DNA from: Thermoflexus sp.
GTDB lineage: Bacteria; Chloroflexota; Anaerolineae; Thermoflexales; Thermoflexaceae
Assembly: GCA_025057635.1 (NCBI GenBank)
Contig: JANXBD010000003.1
Location: forward strand, 1-64,000
Length of the DNA: 64,000 nt
Reading direction: 5' to 3'
Shown: positions 38,843-48,457 of the stretch, in pieces
Position numbering within the stretch: position 1 is the stretch's first letter
Layout: each line of letters starts with the position of its first letter
The notes under the pieces: model-generated
What the model was told of the DNA's origin: nothing
Databases searched by the model: none
The model's input: only the letters and a program-made list of their open reading frames with translations
Position numbers and translations under genes: made by a program

Positions 38843-39152
38843 CGGGCTCTGGATTTCTATCCCCTTATGGGGGAAGTTTAATCGAGGTTCGGTAACCCTG
38901 TCAAGCGTTGTCCCTTGATGCTGTTTCGCGAAGGAATTTAATTTTATCCACTTTGAAAACTCGAATTAATCGCCATAATTACAAAGAATATTTTAATAAA
39001 ATCATTAAAATAGACCTAAATGCATACTTTTATTTTACAAAAAACCAAAAAATGCGAGTTGTCAGCGAAGGCAGCTGAAGTAGAATAACTCTAACTGAGT
39101 ATAACGCTCAGAATATACCCGAGCGCCATAGAACTGGTTGCAGGAGGCCCGG

Positions 39153-39572
39153 ATGTATCCAGAAAGCGAGATCCTCTTCCCCCCGCGGTGCATCCCTTTG
39201 CTGGCAGAGACTCGAGGGAAAGTATGGAAGGCAATGGTGCGCCGAGTAGCCCGCCTGCCAGAGGATCATCCGGACACGCTGGCCCTATCGTTGACTGTAA
39301 TCCGAATTGCGGGCTGCCTGACTTGTGATATGGACAGCTATCGAGCTTCTCTGGGTTGTGCTACCTGCTCGCAACGCGCCGTGGCCGGTTTCAAGGGAAC
39401 CGATGAGGAATTAATCCAGCGCCTTAGGGAAGCCCGGAAGGAGATCGAAGCTTATTTGCGAAAGGGAACCCCGCTCTCCGCGAAGCAGAGGGCCAACTCG
39501 TCCCGCGCTCGGACTTCTAGGATCGCGGCAACTTCCAAGGCCTCTAAATCCTCTAAGAGGCGATCCGGTTGA
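39153..39572 (+). CDS. Small Cys-containing protein with Lys/Arg-rich tail
   Basis: CLTCDMDSYRASLGCATC; KASKSSKRRSG tail. Confidence 0.55.
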   Translation: MYPESEILFPPRCIPLLAETRGKVWKAMVRRVARLPEDHPDTLALSLTVIRIAGCLTCDMDSYRASLGCATCSQRAVAGFKGTDEELIQRLREARKEIEAYLRKGTPLSAKQRANSSRARTSRIAATSKASKSSKRRSG

Positions 39573-39771
39573 ATATTTAGGATAAATCCGGATAGACCCC
39601 TTGTGAGAAAGTAAAGTAAAGTAACGCTCTGTTGTCTTCCCGCCCCAGCTCGAGAAAGGAATCCAAGCTCCAAGGACAAGTTGGAACCGCGTCGTCAGGA
39701 GGGCCGTAGGAATATCGAGCGCTCCAGCGAGAAGCCAAGGATGCAGCCAACCCTGTGAGAGTGGCGGATCA

Positions 39772-41487
39772 ATGCATCGGTGTGCCGGGATGATGGTCTG
39801 GATTATCGGATTGATAGGCCTCCTAGGAGCTCTGGCACTTTCCCAGGCTGGGATGTCCTGGGCCTACACGGTGACCGGAGAGGAAAACCCTCTTGCACGC
39901 CTTCGTGGTGTCTTGCATTACCTCACGAACCCGATGCGTTCGGCTCTCCAACTCGCTCCCGAGGTGGAAATGACTCATCCGAGCATTCCTCCTTTCGGCG
40001 TGAACACTTTCTTAGAGCAGGAGGTGGAACCGGAGAAGCGAGAGCGAACAGTGCATATGATCGCCGAGGCGGGCTTCCGCTGGATCCGCCAGGAGTTCCC
40101 CTGGGCCGATATCGAGATTCACGGAAAAGGGGACTTCGAAGACCGTCGGCACACTCCTTATCGCTCTGCCTGGGAGAAATACGATCACATCGTGGATTTA
40201 GCGGAGCGCTATGGCCTGCGCCTGATCGTGCGCCTGACCAGCCCCCCCGCTTGGTCGCGCCATGACGGGGAGGCACGAGGGGCCTTCGCCCCGCCAGACA
40301 ACCCAGAGGATTTCGCAGATTTCGCGGAGGCAGTGGCCCGCCGCTACCGCGGTCGGATTTTCCATTATCAGATCTGGAACGAGCCTAACATCGCTCCGGA
40401 ATGGGGCGCTTGCCCCACGTGTGCGGTGGATCCGGAGGCCTACACGGATCTGCTTTGCCGCGCCTACCGGCGGTTGAAGGCGGTGGATCCCCGGATCGTG
40501 GTGATCGCCGGGGCGCTAGCTCCGACCCTCTCTCTGAACCCATATCCGCCGAACGGGATTAATGACATCGTATTCTTAGAGCGAATGTATCGCGCGGGGG
40601 CAGGAGCCTGCTTTGACGCTCTCTCCGTCCAGGGCTATGGCCTGTGGTCTGGCCCCACCGACCGCCGCCTTCGCCCCTACGTCATCAACATCAACCGCCC
40701 CCTCTACGTGCGCGACGTGATGGTCCGCCACGGCGACGCCCACAAGCCGATCTACATTGCGGAGATGGGTTGGAACTCGGTCCCCGATTGGGTCGGAGAC
40801 AAGCGGTTCGGCCAGGTGACGGAGGAACAGAAGGCCCGGTATCTGGTCGAGGCCTTTGAGCGGATCCAGCGGGAGTGGCCGTGGGTGGCGGTGGCCAGCG
40901 TATGGTTCTTCAAGCGCGCCTCCGACCGGGAGCGGGATCAATCGTTTTATTACTTCCGCATCGTGGAGCCGGATTTCACCCCACTTCCCGCTTATGAGGC
41001 GCTGAAGGCGTATTTCAACCGGCCTCCTCGAATGTATCCAGGAACTCATACAGCAGACCATTGGGGATTCGAATGGAAAGGAGAATGGGAACAGATAGGA
41101 GAGGGAAGACGCCGCGGATCCGCGGGGACATCAGTAAGCTGGACTTTCTACGGAGGGATATTCCGCTTGTGGGGGGAAAGCCCAACAGGCGGACGGATTC
41201 GAGTGGAACTGGACGGAAAGATTCCCCGTTGGTTCACCCTTCGTCCCGGAGCCTGGGAAGTGATTCTGCGATGCTGGGTGGGCTGGCACACGGTTCGGTT
41301 GAAAGTTGAGGATGGATCGATCATTCTCTCAGGGGTTGCGATTGCCCGTGAGGGAAGCTGGGAAGGCCTGACCTGTAGCCTAGGATGGCTAGCGCTGATC
41401 CTCATGGCTGCTGCATACTACAACCGTTTTCATCCGCCTGTGGCTAATCGGGTCAATGAGCCCGATCTGACTCAAAAAAACCGGTAG
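39772..41487 (+). CDS. GH39/cellulase-superfamily-like glycosyl hydrolase, membrane-anchored
   Basis: GFRWIRQEFPWADIE, FHYQIWNEPNIAPEWG, KPIYIAEMGWNS; C-terminal TM. Confidence 0.78.
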   Translation: MHRCAGMMVWIIGLIGLLGALALSQAGMSWAYTVTGEENPLARLRGVLHYLTNPMRSALQLAPEVEMTHPSIPPFGVNTFLEQEVEPEKRERTVHMIAEAGFRWIRQEFPWADIEIHGKGDFEDRRHTPYRSAWEKYDHIVDLAERYGLRLIVRLTSPPAWSRHDGEARGAFAPPDNPEDFADFAEAVARRYRGRIFHYQIWNEPNIAPEWGACPTCAVDPEAYTDLLCRAYRRLKAVDPRIVVIAGALAPTLSLNPYPPNGINDIVFLERMYRAGAGACFDALSVQGYGLWSGPTDRRLRPYVININRPLYVRDVMVRHGDAHKPIYIAEMGWNSVPDWVGDKRFGQVTEEQKARYLVEAFERIQREWPWVAVASVWFFKRASDRERDQSFYYFRIVEPDFTPLPAYEALKAYFNRPPRMYPGTHTADHWGFEWKGEWEQIGEGRRRGSAGTSVSWTFYGGIFRLWGESPTGGRIRVELDGKIPRWFTLRPGAWEVILRCWVGWHTVRLKVEDGSIILSGVAIAREGSWEGLTCSLGWLALILMAAAYYNRFHPPVANRVNEPDLTQKNR

Positions 41488-41516
41488 ATGGCGAAACTCG
41501 AGGAACGGAAGGCAAG

Positions 41517-42455
41517 CTACGTACGCATATGACAGGCTACCTGATGACCGGACTCCACCTCGATAAGCGGAGGGACGCGCCGGGCACAGATCTCCTGGGC
41601 GATGGGGCATCGGCCGTAGTAAACACATCCCAGGGATGGGCCAACCGCATTTCTTTCGACACGGATCTCCCCGTGTGTCCACTTCTGATCGATGCGAGGT
41701 ACCGAGGCCATCAGCATTTCGGTATAGGGATGAAGAGGCCGGCTATATATTCTCTCGGTAGAGCCCATCTCCACGATGCGTCCTTTATAGAGCACCACAG
41801 ATCGATCGCTGATATAGTGCCCCAAGGAGAGATCATGGGTGATGAAAAGGATCGAAAGGCCTCGATCTCGCAGCTCTGCCAATAGGTTAAGCACATCGAC
41901 TCGGGTAGAAGCATCCAGCATGCTAATGATTTCATCAGCTACCAGCAGCCGGATATCCAGCAACAGGGCGCGGGCGATCAGAAAACGCTGTAGCTGCCCA
42001 CCGCTGAGTTGATGAGGATATTTCCCTAAGACATCGGGGGGATTCAGCCCGACCGCCCTAAGGGCTTCTTCCAGTTTCCTCTCCCACTGGGGGCGACTGA
42101 TTTCCGGAAAGAACTCCTCTCGGATCATGGTGAAGATCCGATCAGCTTTAAAAATAGGGTTATACGAGGCGAAGGGATCCTGGAAGACTCCCTGAACCTT
42201 CCGATAATATTCTTTAACGGCCTTGCCTTTCAGGGAGAAGATATCTTTTCCTTCAAAGCGGATTGTCCCTGAAGTGGGAGGAATCAATCGGAGGATCATC
42301 TTTCCGATGGTGCTCTTTCCGCTTCCGCTCTCTCCGATCAGAGCGACGATCTCTTTCTCGCCGATCTCGAAACTGACCTCGGACACCGCGGTGAGCTTCC
42401 CCAGGCCTAGGACGCCAACCCGATAAATTTTTGAAACACTCTCTAGGGCTAGCAT
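41517..42455 (-). CDS. ABC transporter ATP-binding protein (oligopeptide/dipeptide family, second ATPase)
   Basis: GESGSGKSTIGKMIL, LSGGQLQRFLIARALLL; C-terminal oligopeptide domain Cys. Confidence 0.93.
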   Translation of the reverse strand: MLALESVSKIYRVGVLGLGKLTAVSEVSFEIGEKEIVALIGESGSGKSTIGKMILRLIPPTSGTIRFEGKDIFSLKGKAVKEYYRKVQGVFQDPFASYNPIFKADRIFTMIREEFFPEISRPQWERKLEEALRAVGLNPPDVLGKYPHQLSGGQLQRFLIARALLLDIRLLVADEIISMLDASTRVDVLNLLAELRDRGLSILFITHDLSLGHYISDRSVVLYKGRIVEMGSTERIYSRPLHPYTEMLMASVPRIDQKWTHGEIRVERNAVGPSLGCVYYGRCPIAQEICARRVPPLIEVESGHQVACHMRT

Positions 42456-42456
42456 C

Positions 42457-43419
42457 TTAGATCTCCCGCCAGCAAGCTACAAAGTGACCCGGCTCAACTT
42501 CAACAAAGGGAGGGGTCTCGACACAACGTTCAAAGGCCACCGGACAGCGACCCTGGAAGCGGCATCCGGGTGGTGGATCCAGGAGCCGAGGTGGAGCACC
42601 AGGAATTCCTCGAAGACGTTCCTCACGATAGCGCACGCCGACCTGGGGGAGAGACGCGATCAGCATACGGGTGTAAGGATGACGGGGAGAGCGAAGGATC
42701 GCCTCTGTAGGAGCCTTTTCTGCCATCTGCCCCGCGTACATCACTGCGATGGTGTCAGCAATCTGATAGAGAATAGATATATCGTGAGTGATGAAAATCG
42801 TGCTGCGGACGAACCCCCGATTTCGGAACTCCACGATCATCTCGCAAACCGCCTTCTGGGTCGAAACATCTAAGGCGGAGGTAATTTCATCCGCAATGAG
42901 AAGAGACGGGTTGAGCAGGGTGGAGATCACCATAACAGCCCGTTGGCGCATCCCGCCTGATAGTTCAATCGGATACATATTGAGCACTTCGTGGGAAAGC
43001 TGAACCAGATCAAGCCTTCGCTTGAGCTCAGGGAGAATCTCCTTAAAATCCACGCCGTGTGCTGCAAGCAGATCAGCGATCAGTTGGCCGATCTTACGAG
43101 TGGGATTCAAGGCATTCATGGCGTACTGGGGAATGACCGAAATCCGCCGGAAACGGAATTCGTTCATGCGTTTCATGTCCCAAATAGGAACCTCCTGGCC
43201 ATCCAAGAACACCTGCCCTTCGATGTAGTTCATCGGTGGCTTTAGATAGATCAGGCTATGGCCGAGAGTGGTTTTCCCACAGCCGGATTCCCCAGCTAGC
43301 CCCATGATTTCACCGTCCGCGACGGAGAAAGTAACCCCTTCCAGGGCGCGGACATACCCCCGTAGGGTGCGGTAGTAAACGCGCAGGTTCTCTACCCGCA
43401 GACCCATATATCGCCTCAC
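42457..43419 (-). CDS. ABC transporter ATP-binding protein (oligopeptide/dipeptide family, first ATPase)
   Basis: GESGCGKTTLGHSLIYL, LSGGMRQRAVMV, GCRFQGRCPVAFERC. Confidence 0.94.
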   Translation of the reverse strand: MRRYMGLRVENLRVYYRTLRGYVRALEGVTFSVADGEIMGLAGESGCGKTTLGHSLIYLKPPMNYIEGQVFLDGQEVPIWDMKRMNEFRFRRISVIPQYAMNALNPTRKIGQLIADLLAAHGVDFKEILPELKRRLDLVQLSHEVLNMYPIELSGGMRQRAVMVISTLLNPSLLIADEITSALDVSTQKAVCEMIVEFRNRGFVRSTIFITHDISILYQIADTIAVMYAGQMAEKAPTEAILRSPRHPYTRMLIASLPQVGVRYREERLRGIPGAPPRLLDPPPGCRFQGRCPVAFERCVETPPFVEVEPGHFVACWREI

Positions 43420-44264
43420 AGCTCCCGGAGTTTCGGGTTAAACACCTCATCCAGTCCCACATTCATTACATACAGGGCACCGACGATGGCCGTAATCGCG
43501 GCACCGGGAGGGATCAGCCACCACCACATCCCTAACTCAAGAGCGGCCCAAAGCACAGCATTATTCATCATCAGGCCCAGGGAGAATGCCTGGGTGGGGC
43601 CAAGCCCAATAAAATCCAGTGTGGCTGCGTTCAAGATCGCTCCCCCAAACTGTAGGATAAACACCATGAATAAATACGACATCATACTGGGAGCAATCTC
43701 TGTAAGCACAATTTTCATTGAGCTTCGTCCGCTCATTCGAGCCAGATCCACAAACTCTCGAGCGCGAAGGGATAAGGTCTGAGCCCGAATGGCTCGCGCC
43801 GCCCAGGGCCAAGCGGTGAGCCCGATGAAAACACTCTGCACTAAAAAGCCCCGCACGGTTAGATAAGCAGCGATAATGATCAAAATAGCCAGAGTAGGCA
43901 AGATGAGGACGATATTTGTGATCATATTTAGAATCTCATCCAAAAGCCCCCCCCGATAGCCAGATATCAGGCCGATTAGAATACCGATTAAAGTGCCGAT
44001 ACTTCCACCCAACAGGCCGACTATGAGGGTCAAGCGCAGACCGTGAGCAAACTGGGAGTACACATCCTGTCCGAATGTGGTCGTGCCGAACCAGTGCTCG
44101 GGGCTAGGAGGATGAGCAGCTGGCCCCACGTATGCGTTCGGATCATAGCGAGCGAAGAGAGGGGCGAAAATAGCAGCCAGGACGAAAAACAACAAGATAG
44201 TCAACCCAATTCGCAACTTTACATTCCGGAAGGCGAAATAAATTAGTTCATACCACGCTCCCAT
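43416..44264 (-). CDS. ABC transporter permease (DppC/OppC family)
   Basis: HWFGTTTFGQDVYSQFAHGLRLTLIVGLLGGSIGTLIGILIGLISGYRGG. Confidence 0.95.
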   Translation of the reverse strand: MGAWYELIYFAFRNVKLRIGLTILLFFVLAAIFAPLFARYDPNAYVGPAAHPPSPEHWFGTTTFGQDVYSQFAHGLRLTLIVGLLGGSIGTLIGILIGLISGYRGGLLDEILNMITNIVLILPTLAILIIIAAYLTVRGFLVQSVFIGLTAWPWAARAIRAQTLSLRAREFVDLARMSGRSSMKIVLTEIAPSMMSYLFMVFILQFGGAILNAATLDFIGLGPTQAFSLGLMMNNAVLWAALELGMWWWLIPPGAAITAIVGALYVMNVGLDEVFNPKLREL

Positions 44265-44267
44265 CGC

Positions 44268-45254
44268 TTATGCTCCCGTCATCCCAGTTCGGATACGCGG
44301 ATCCACCAAGGCGTAAATGATGTCAATGATGAAGTTCGCGATGAGCACACCGGTAATGATGAATAGAAAACATCCCTGGAGCAAGAAGTAATCCTGGTTT
44401 AATACAGCCTGCAGGATCAAGTAGCCGGTGCCTGGGTAAGCGAAGACAATCTCAGTCGCTACAGCTCCGGCGACGATAGTACCCAGCTGTAAGGCTAACC
44501 CTGTAATCTGAGGGAGCATGGCGTTCCGAAATGCATATTTTCGGATTAAACGGGGGGGAGCCCCTAAGCTTTCCAGATACCGGGAATAATCAGCTTCCAG
44601 CTCATAAATGATCATATTTCGCATGCCAATCGCCCATCCCCCAAACATCACCAAGAACAGGGAAGCAAAGGGAAGGAACCAATGCCAGAGCAGATCTTTG
44701 ATGAACATCCACGAAAGATGAGGCCGAATGCCAAAGCTATAGGCACCTGCGATAGGAAACAAACCAGCCACTTGCCCGAGGGACCAAGCCAAGATGAGAG
44801 CTAGCCACATATACGGAGTGGCGGTTAGGATATATCCTAGGGGAAGAATACTGTTGTCCAGCCAGCGGACTCGAGCGGCCATTGCGCCTACTTGATTTCC
44901 GGCGATCCAGCTCAAGATCACTGCTGGTAACAACAGAAAGAGGTCATACGGCACAGCATCGAGGATGAGTTTGAGCACTGGTTGAGGAAACAGCCAGATG
45001 CTTACACCCAAGTCGCCTCGAAGCAGCGCGCCCCAGAAATTCAAGTATTGCTGCCAAAGAGGAAGATCCAACTGGAAAGCCTGGAGGTAATAACTCCGCA
45101 GAATCGCCGCAACGTCCGCTCGCAGGGCCATTCGAGAGACTAGTGTATCTACTGGGTTTCCAGGCATCAGACGAGGTATTAGCCAGTCAATAGTGACGGC
45201 GAAAAAAAAGGTCAGCGAATAAATGAGAAGCTTTTGACCCAGATAGCGTCCCAC
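44268..45254 (-). CDS. ABC transporter permease (DppB/OppB family)
   Basis: PRLMPGNPVDTLVSRM; IFAYPGTGYLILQAVLNQDYFLLQGCFL. Confidence 0.95.
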   Translation of the reverse strand: MGRYLGQKLLIYSLTFFFAVTIDWLIPRLMPGNPVDTLVSRMALRADVAAILRSYYLQAFQLDLPLWQQYLNFWGALLRGDLGVSIWLFPQPVLKLILDAVPYDLFLLLPAVILSWIAGNQVGAMAARVRWLDNSILPLGYILTATPYMWLALILAWSLGQVAGLFPIAGAYSFGIRPHLSWMFIKDLLWHWFLPFASLFLVMFGGWAIGMRNMIIYELEADYSRYLESLGAPPRLIRKYAFRNAMLPQITGLALQLGTIVAGAVATEIVFAYPGTGYLILQAVLNQDYFLLQGCFLFIITGVLIANFIIDIIYALVDPRIRTGMTGA

Positions 45255-45355
45255 GATTCATCTCCTGCATGGACATTATTGAAAACGACGAAGCTCATCC
45301 TCACCTCCACTCCCACTCCCGGCGGCCTGGGAAGGCAGCAAGGAGGAAAATTGAA

Positions 45356-45402
45356 ATTTGGGGGCAGGAAGAGCCCCGAGGCGGCCTTGCCTGCCCCCAA
45401 AT
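45356..45402. repeat. Inverted repeat, 13-bp perfect arms (ATTTGGGGGCAGG / CCTGCCCCCAAAT)
   Basis: Read directly; lies between the SBP and permease genes. Confidence 0.85.
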
Positions 45403-45464
45403 CCCTCTCTTTCTTGGAAAAATGCTACCAAGGATCAATAAAATTCCATCGAATTCTCACCCCT

Positions 45465-45508
45465 TTCCCCTACTCCCACCCGCCAGTTGGCAGGTGGGAG
45501 TAGGGGAA
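45465..45508. repeat. Strong hairpin TTCCCCTACTCCCACCCGCC-AGTT-GGCAGGTGGGAGTAGGGGAA, one mismatch/wobble in a 20-bp stem
   Basis: Read directly; immediately 3' of the solute-binding protein gene on the minus strand. Confidence 0.9.
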
Positions 45509-45526
45509 GAGCTCCGCCTTTCCGCA

Positions 45527-47410
45527 CTACTGACCCTGCTTGGGAGCTGGCTTCAGCTCCGTCAGCATCAGGAGAGCGGTCATGTTCCAATACCCACGCC
45601 AGGTGCACGGCAGATACTTGGGGGCATCCGCTGCAGCCGAAGGCCAACCGGTCCAGTTGATCGTATTCCATTGCGCCCACAGACCGTTATACCACAGCGG
45701 GATGGCAGGCATGTCGTTCAACTGGATCCGCTGGATCTGCGAAATCACCCGCCGCATGCCCTCCGTGTCGCCCACCGGCACCTTATTCAGCTGCACCAGC
45801 AAGTCAAAGACCTGCTGGTTTTCATACCGGCCGAAGTTACCACTGGTCATCTTCTCCACGATGGGATTGTTGAAGAGCCACGAGTAGAAGGTCCACGGTG
45901 TGTTGCTCATCTGGGAACCAAAGTTGTTGATCGCCGTATCGAAGGTTCCACCCGTGAGCTGATCCCAGTAGGCCGGGAAGTCCGGGAAGTCGGTCTGCAG
46001 ATTGATCCCTGCGGCCTGGGCGCTGCTGGCGATGGCCTTAGCGGCCTCCATCCAGTCCGTCCAGCCGAAGGGAACGATGATCTTCAGTTGAATGGCGGAG
46101 CCGTCAGGAGCCTCGACGAATCCATCGCCGTTGCGGTCACGATAGCCCGCCTGAGCCAGGATCTGCTTCGCCCGGTTCGGGTCATACGTGAACCCGAGCT
46201 GCCGAACGACATCCTGGTCCACGAACCGCTCCCAGACAGGCAGAAGACCTGTCGGATCCGCCTTCCGCACGATGTTCCCATAGACGCGCGTCACAATCTC
46301 ATCCACATTGATCGCAAAGGCGAGGGCGCGGCGGAAGTTCGGATCGTCCAAAGGCTTCTTCTTGAGGTTCATAAACAGGAAGGCCGTGTTGGCGGACAGC
46401 ATGTAGGGGGCCTGGTCGTACCAGGTCTTGATGCCATATCCCCCATGCACCAGCGTGGCGATACCGGGCAGGAAGTTATTGCTCAGATCCACCTCACCCT
46501 TCAGCACCAGACCTAAGGCCACATTGTTGCTGGGGTTGACAATATCCACAATGTATTCGGGAGCCACAGACTTGCCCAGCAACTTGGTGGCCCACCAGTT
46601 GTCGTAGCGCTTCCAGACCACTCGGTCCGGGGAGTGGGACTCATACATATAGGCACCGGAGCATAGCGGCGGCAGGTTCTGGCCTTCCACGATCTCCTTC
46701 TCAGAGCGTCCCTCCCATGCGTGCTTCGGGACGATAGCAACGGAATAAAGGAGGTTCCCCCACTCCTGATGGCGGACTTCCTTGAAGGTAAAGCGCACAG
46801 TGCGCTCATCGACTGCCTCGATCTTTTCCAACCAGTTCCACAGACCACCGTAATAGACGCCCGGCAGCTTACCCAGCTCGAATGTGTACACGACATCGGC
46901 GCTGGTCAGCGGGCGGCCATCATGCCAAGTGATCCCCTGGCGCAATTTCAACTCATACACATTCGAAGTAGCTTGCTGTTGCTGCTCGCTCACGTCGGCT
47001 GCTTGGCCGTTCTCGCTCACAGAGTGGCTGGCACTCGCAAGATAGCGATTGGCCTTAACAAACTGACCGCTTTCGGCCAGCCATGGGATGTACTCATCCT
47101 TCAGAGGGTCATACAGGAAGAGAGTCTCATAGCACAACCCGATGGTGCCCATCGCATTCGTGCCTGTCTGGAGCGGATTCCAGTTGGATGGAGGACCCCA
47201 CTGGGTACCGCTCGTGTAAAGAGTCTTCTCACGCGGATAGACCACCACACCGGGGGTCGGAGTAGGAGCAGGAGCAGTTGTCGGTGTTGCAGCCGCTGGC
47301 TGGGGAGCAGGGGTAGCCGTCGGAGAGGGTGTTGGCGTAACCTGGCACGCACTTAGCAGCATAACCAAAATGATCAACAGGTGAATGAGCAGCAGGCTAC
47401 GGGTCTTCAT
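45527..47410 (-). CDS. ABC transporter substrate-binding lipoprotein (family 5), probable oligosaccharide binder
   Basis: Lipobox LLSAC; REKTLYTSGTQWGPPSNWNPLQ...GTIGLCYETLFLYDPLKDEYIPWLAESG. Confidence 0.93.
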   Translation of the reverse strand: MKTRSLLLIHLLIILVMLLSACQVTPTPSPTATPAPQPAAATPTTAPAPTPTPGVVVYPREKTLYTSGTQWGPPSNWNPLQTGTNAMGTIGLCYETLFLYDPLKDEYIPWLAESGQFVKANRYLASASHSVSENGQAADVSEQQQQATSNVYELKLRQGITWHDGRPLTSADVVYTFELGKLPGVYYGGLWNWLEKIEAVDERTVRFTFKEVRHQEWGNLLYSVAIVPKHAWEGRSEKEIVEGQNLPPLCSGAYMYESHSPDRVVWKRYDNWWATKLLGKSVAPEYIVDIVNPSNNVALGLVLKGEVDLSNNFLPGIATLVHGGYGIKTWYDQAPYMLSANTAFLFMNLKKKPLDDPNFRRALAFAINVDEIVTRVYGNIVRKADPTGLLPVWERFVDQDVVRQLGFTYDPNRAKQILAQAGYRDRNGDGFVEAPDGSAIQLKIIVPFGWTDWMEAAKAIASSAQAAGINLQTDFPDFPAYWDQLTGGTFDTAINNFGSQMSNTPWTFYSWLFNNPIVEKMTSGNFGRYENQQVFDLLVQLNKVPVGDTEGMRRVISQIQRIQLNDMPAIPLWYNGLWAQWNTINWTGWPSAAADAPKYLPCTWRGYWNMTALLMLTELKPAPKQGQ

Positions 47411-47851
47411 GGCTGTTCCTCCTTAAAGTTATGTTGAAGCGTGTTTTAAGAAGAACCCGCCGGAATCATAGCATAGACTTGCGCTTTTGTCAAGAGGAGG
47501 CCTTCACTCATAAGATCCCAAACAAGGGATCGGGATCGTCGCGAGAAGGCACGCACGGCTTGCGAAACCGAGTCAGAGACACCATCTATTTCCAATGAGA
47601 CGTGGCGATCGATCGGGAGGAGCATGGCTAGCGTGAATTCCCAGGCATCCTCTTTGCTTGACAAATTGGCATGGACTTAGCTAGCATTAAAGTCACTGAG
47701 ACATCGAACTCCAGAGACTATTCAGTATACAAACCCAGCCGGTGCTTGAAGGCTCTTTCGCTGCGATGGTTCGGAAGGTCAAGGTTTTGGCTCAAGAGCG
47801 GGAGAGAGCCGGTAGCTGGAAGCGCTCCCCTGTGGGGTCATAGGAGGCGAA

Positions 47852-48390
47852 AAATGGAGGTTATATCCTCGAGCGGATTCCCCAGATGGCATGGGTCTCC
47901 CAACCGACGGTCTTACGGATAATTAACCATCATCCCAGCATGCGGCCGGAGGTGAGGGAATGTGTGTGGCGGATCATTCAAGAGGTCGGATATCAACCTC
48001 ACGCGCGGTCCGGAATTTAGCCCCGCGGCGCAGCCAGATCATGGGGATGATCATCCCTGGAACCCCCCGAAGGTCTTCGGCAATCCATACTTCACCCGCT
48101 GTGCTCCATGGGATCTTGGATGCGCCGATGGAGAAAAACGATTACCCATACCATTACCATTGGATGGGCATATCGAGAGAGCCTTAGTATGGTGAGCATC
48201 AGTCGCCATTCTGAGAGAACCTGAGGTCAGTTATGTGGATTCAGATAACGCGGAGGTGGCACTAATTCCTCCTGGAAGATGTTGCTATCGTGGGGTTTGA
48301 TGACGTAGAAGTGGACTGGTTCACTGACCCGCTATTAACCAAAGTACGACAGTCCATTCTATGAGCTTGATCGCGGAAGTGAAATAGAAG
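47852..48390 (+). pseudogene. LacI family transcriptional regulator, frameshifted and internally deleted
   Basis: SQPTVLRIINHHPSMRPEVRECVWRIIQEVGYQPHARSGI* (HTH/hinge); VFGNPYFT / VLHGILDAPMEKNDY pieces; EDVAIVGFDDVEVDWFTDPLLTKVRQSIL* (C-terminal effector domain). Confidence 0.85.
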
Positions 48391-48457
48391 TTCATCAAGG
48401 CCTGAACCGATACTCAAGCAAAGACCGCATACCATCCATATCCCTAAGGAGGCACCG

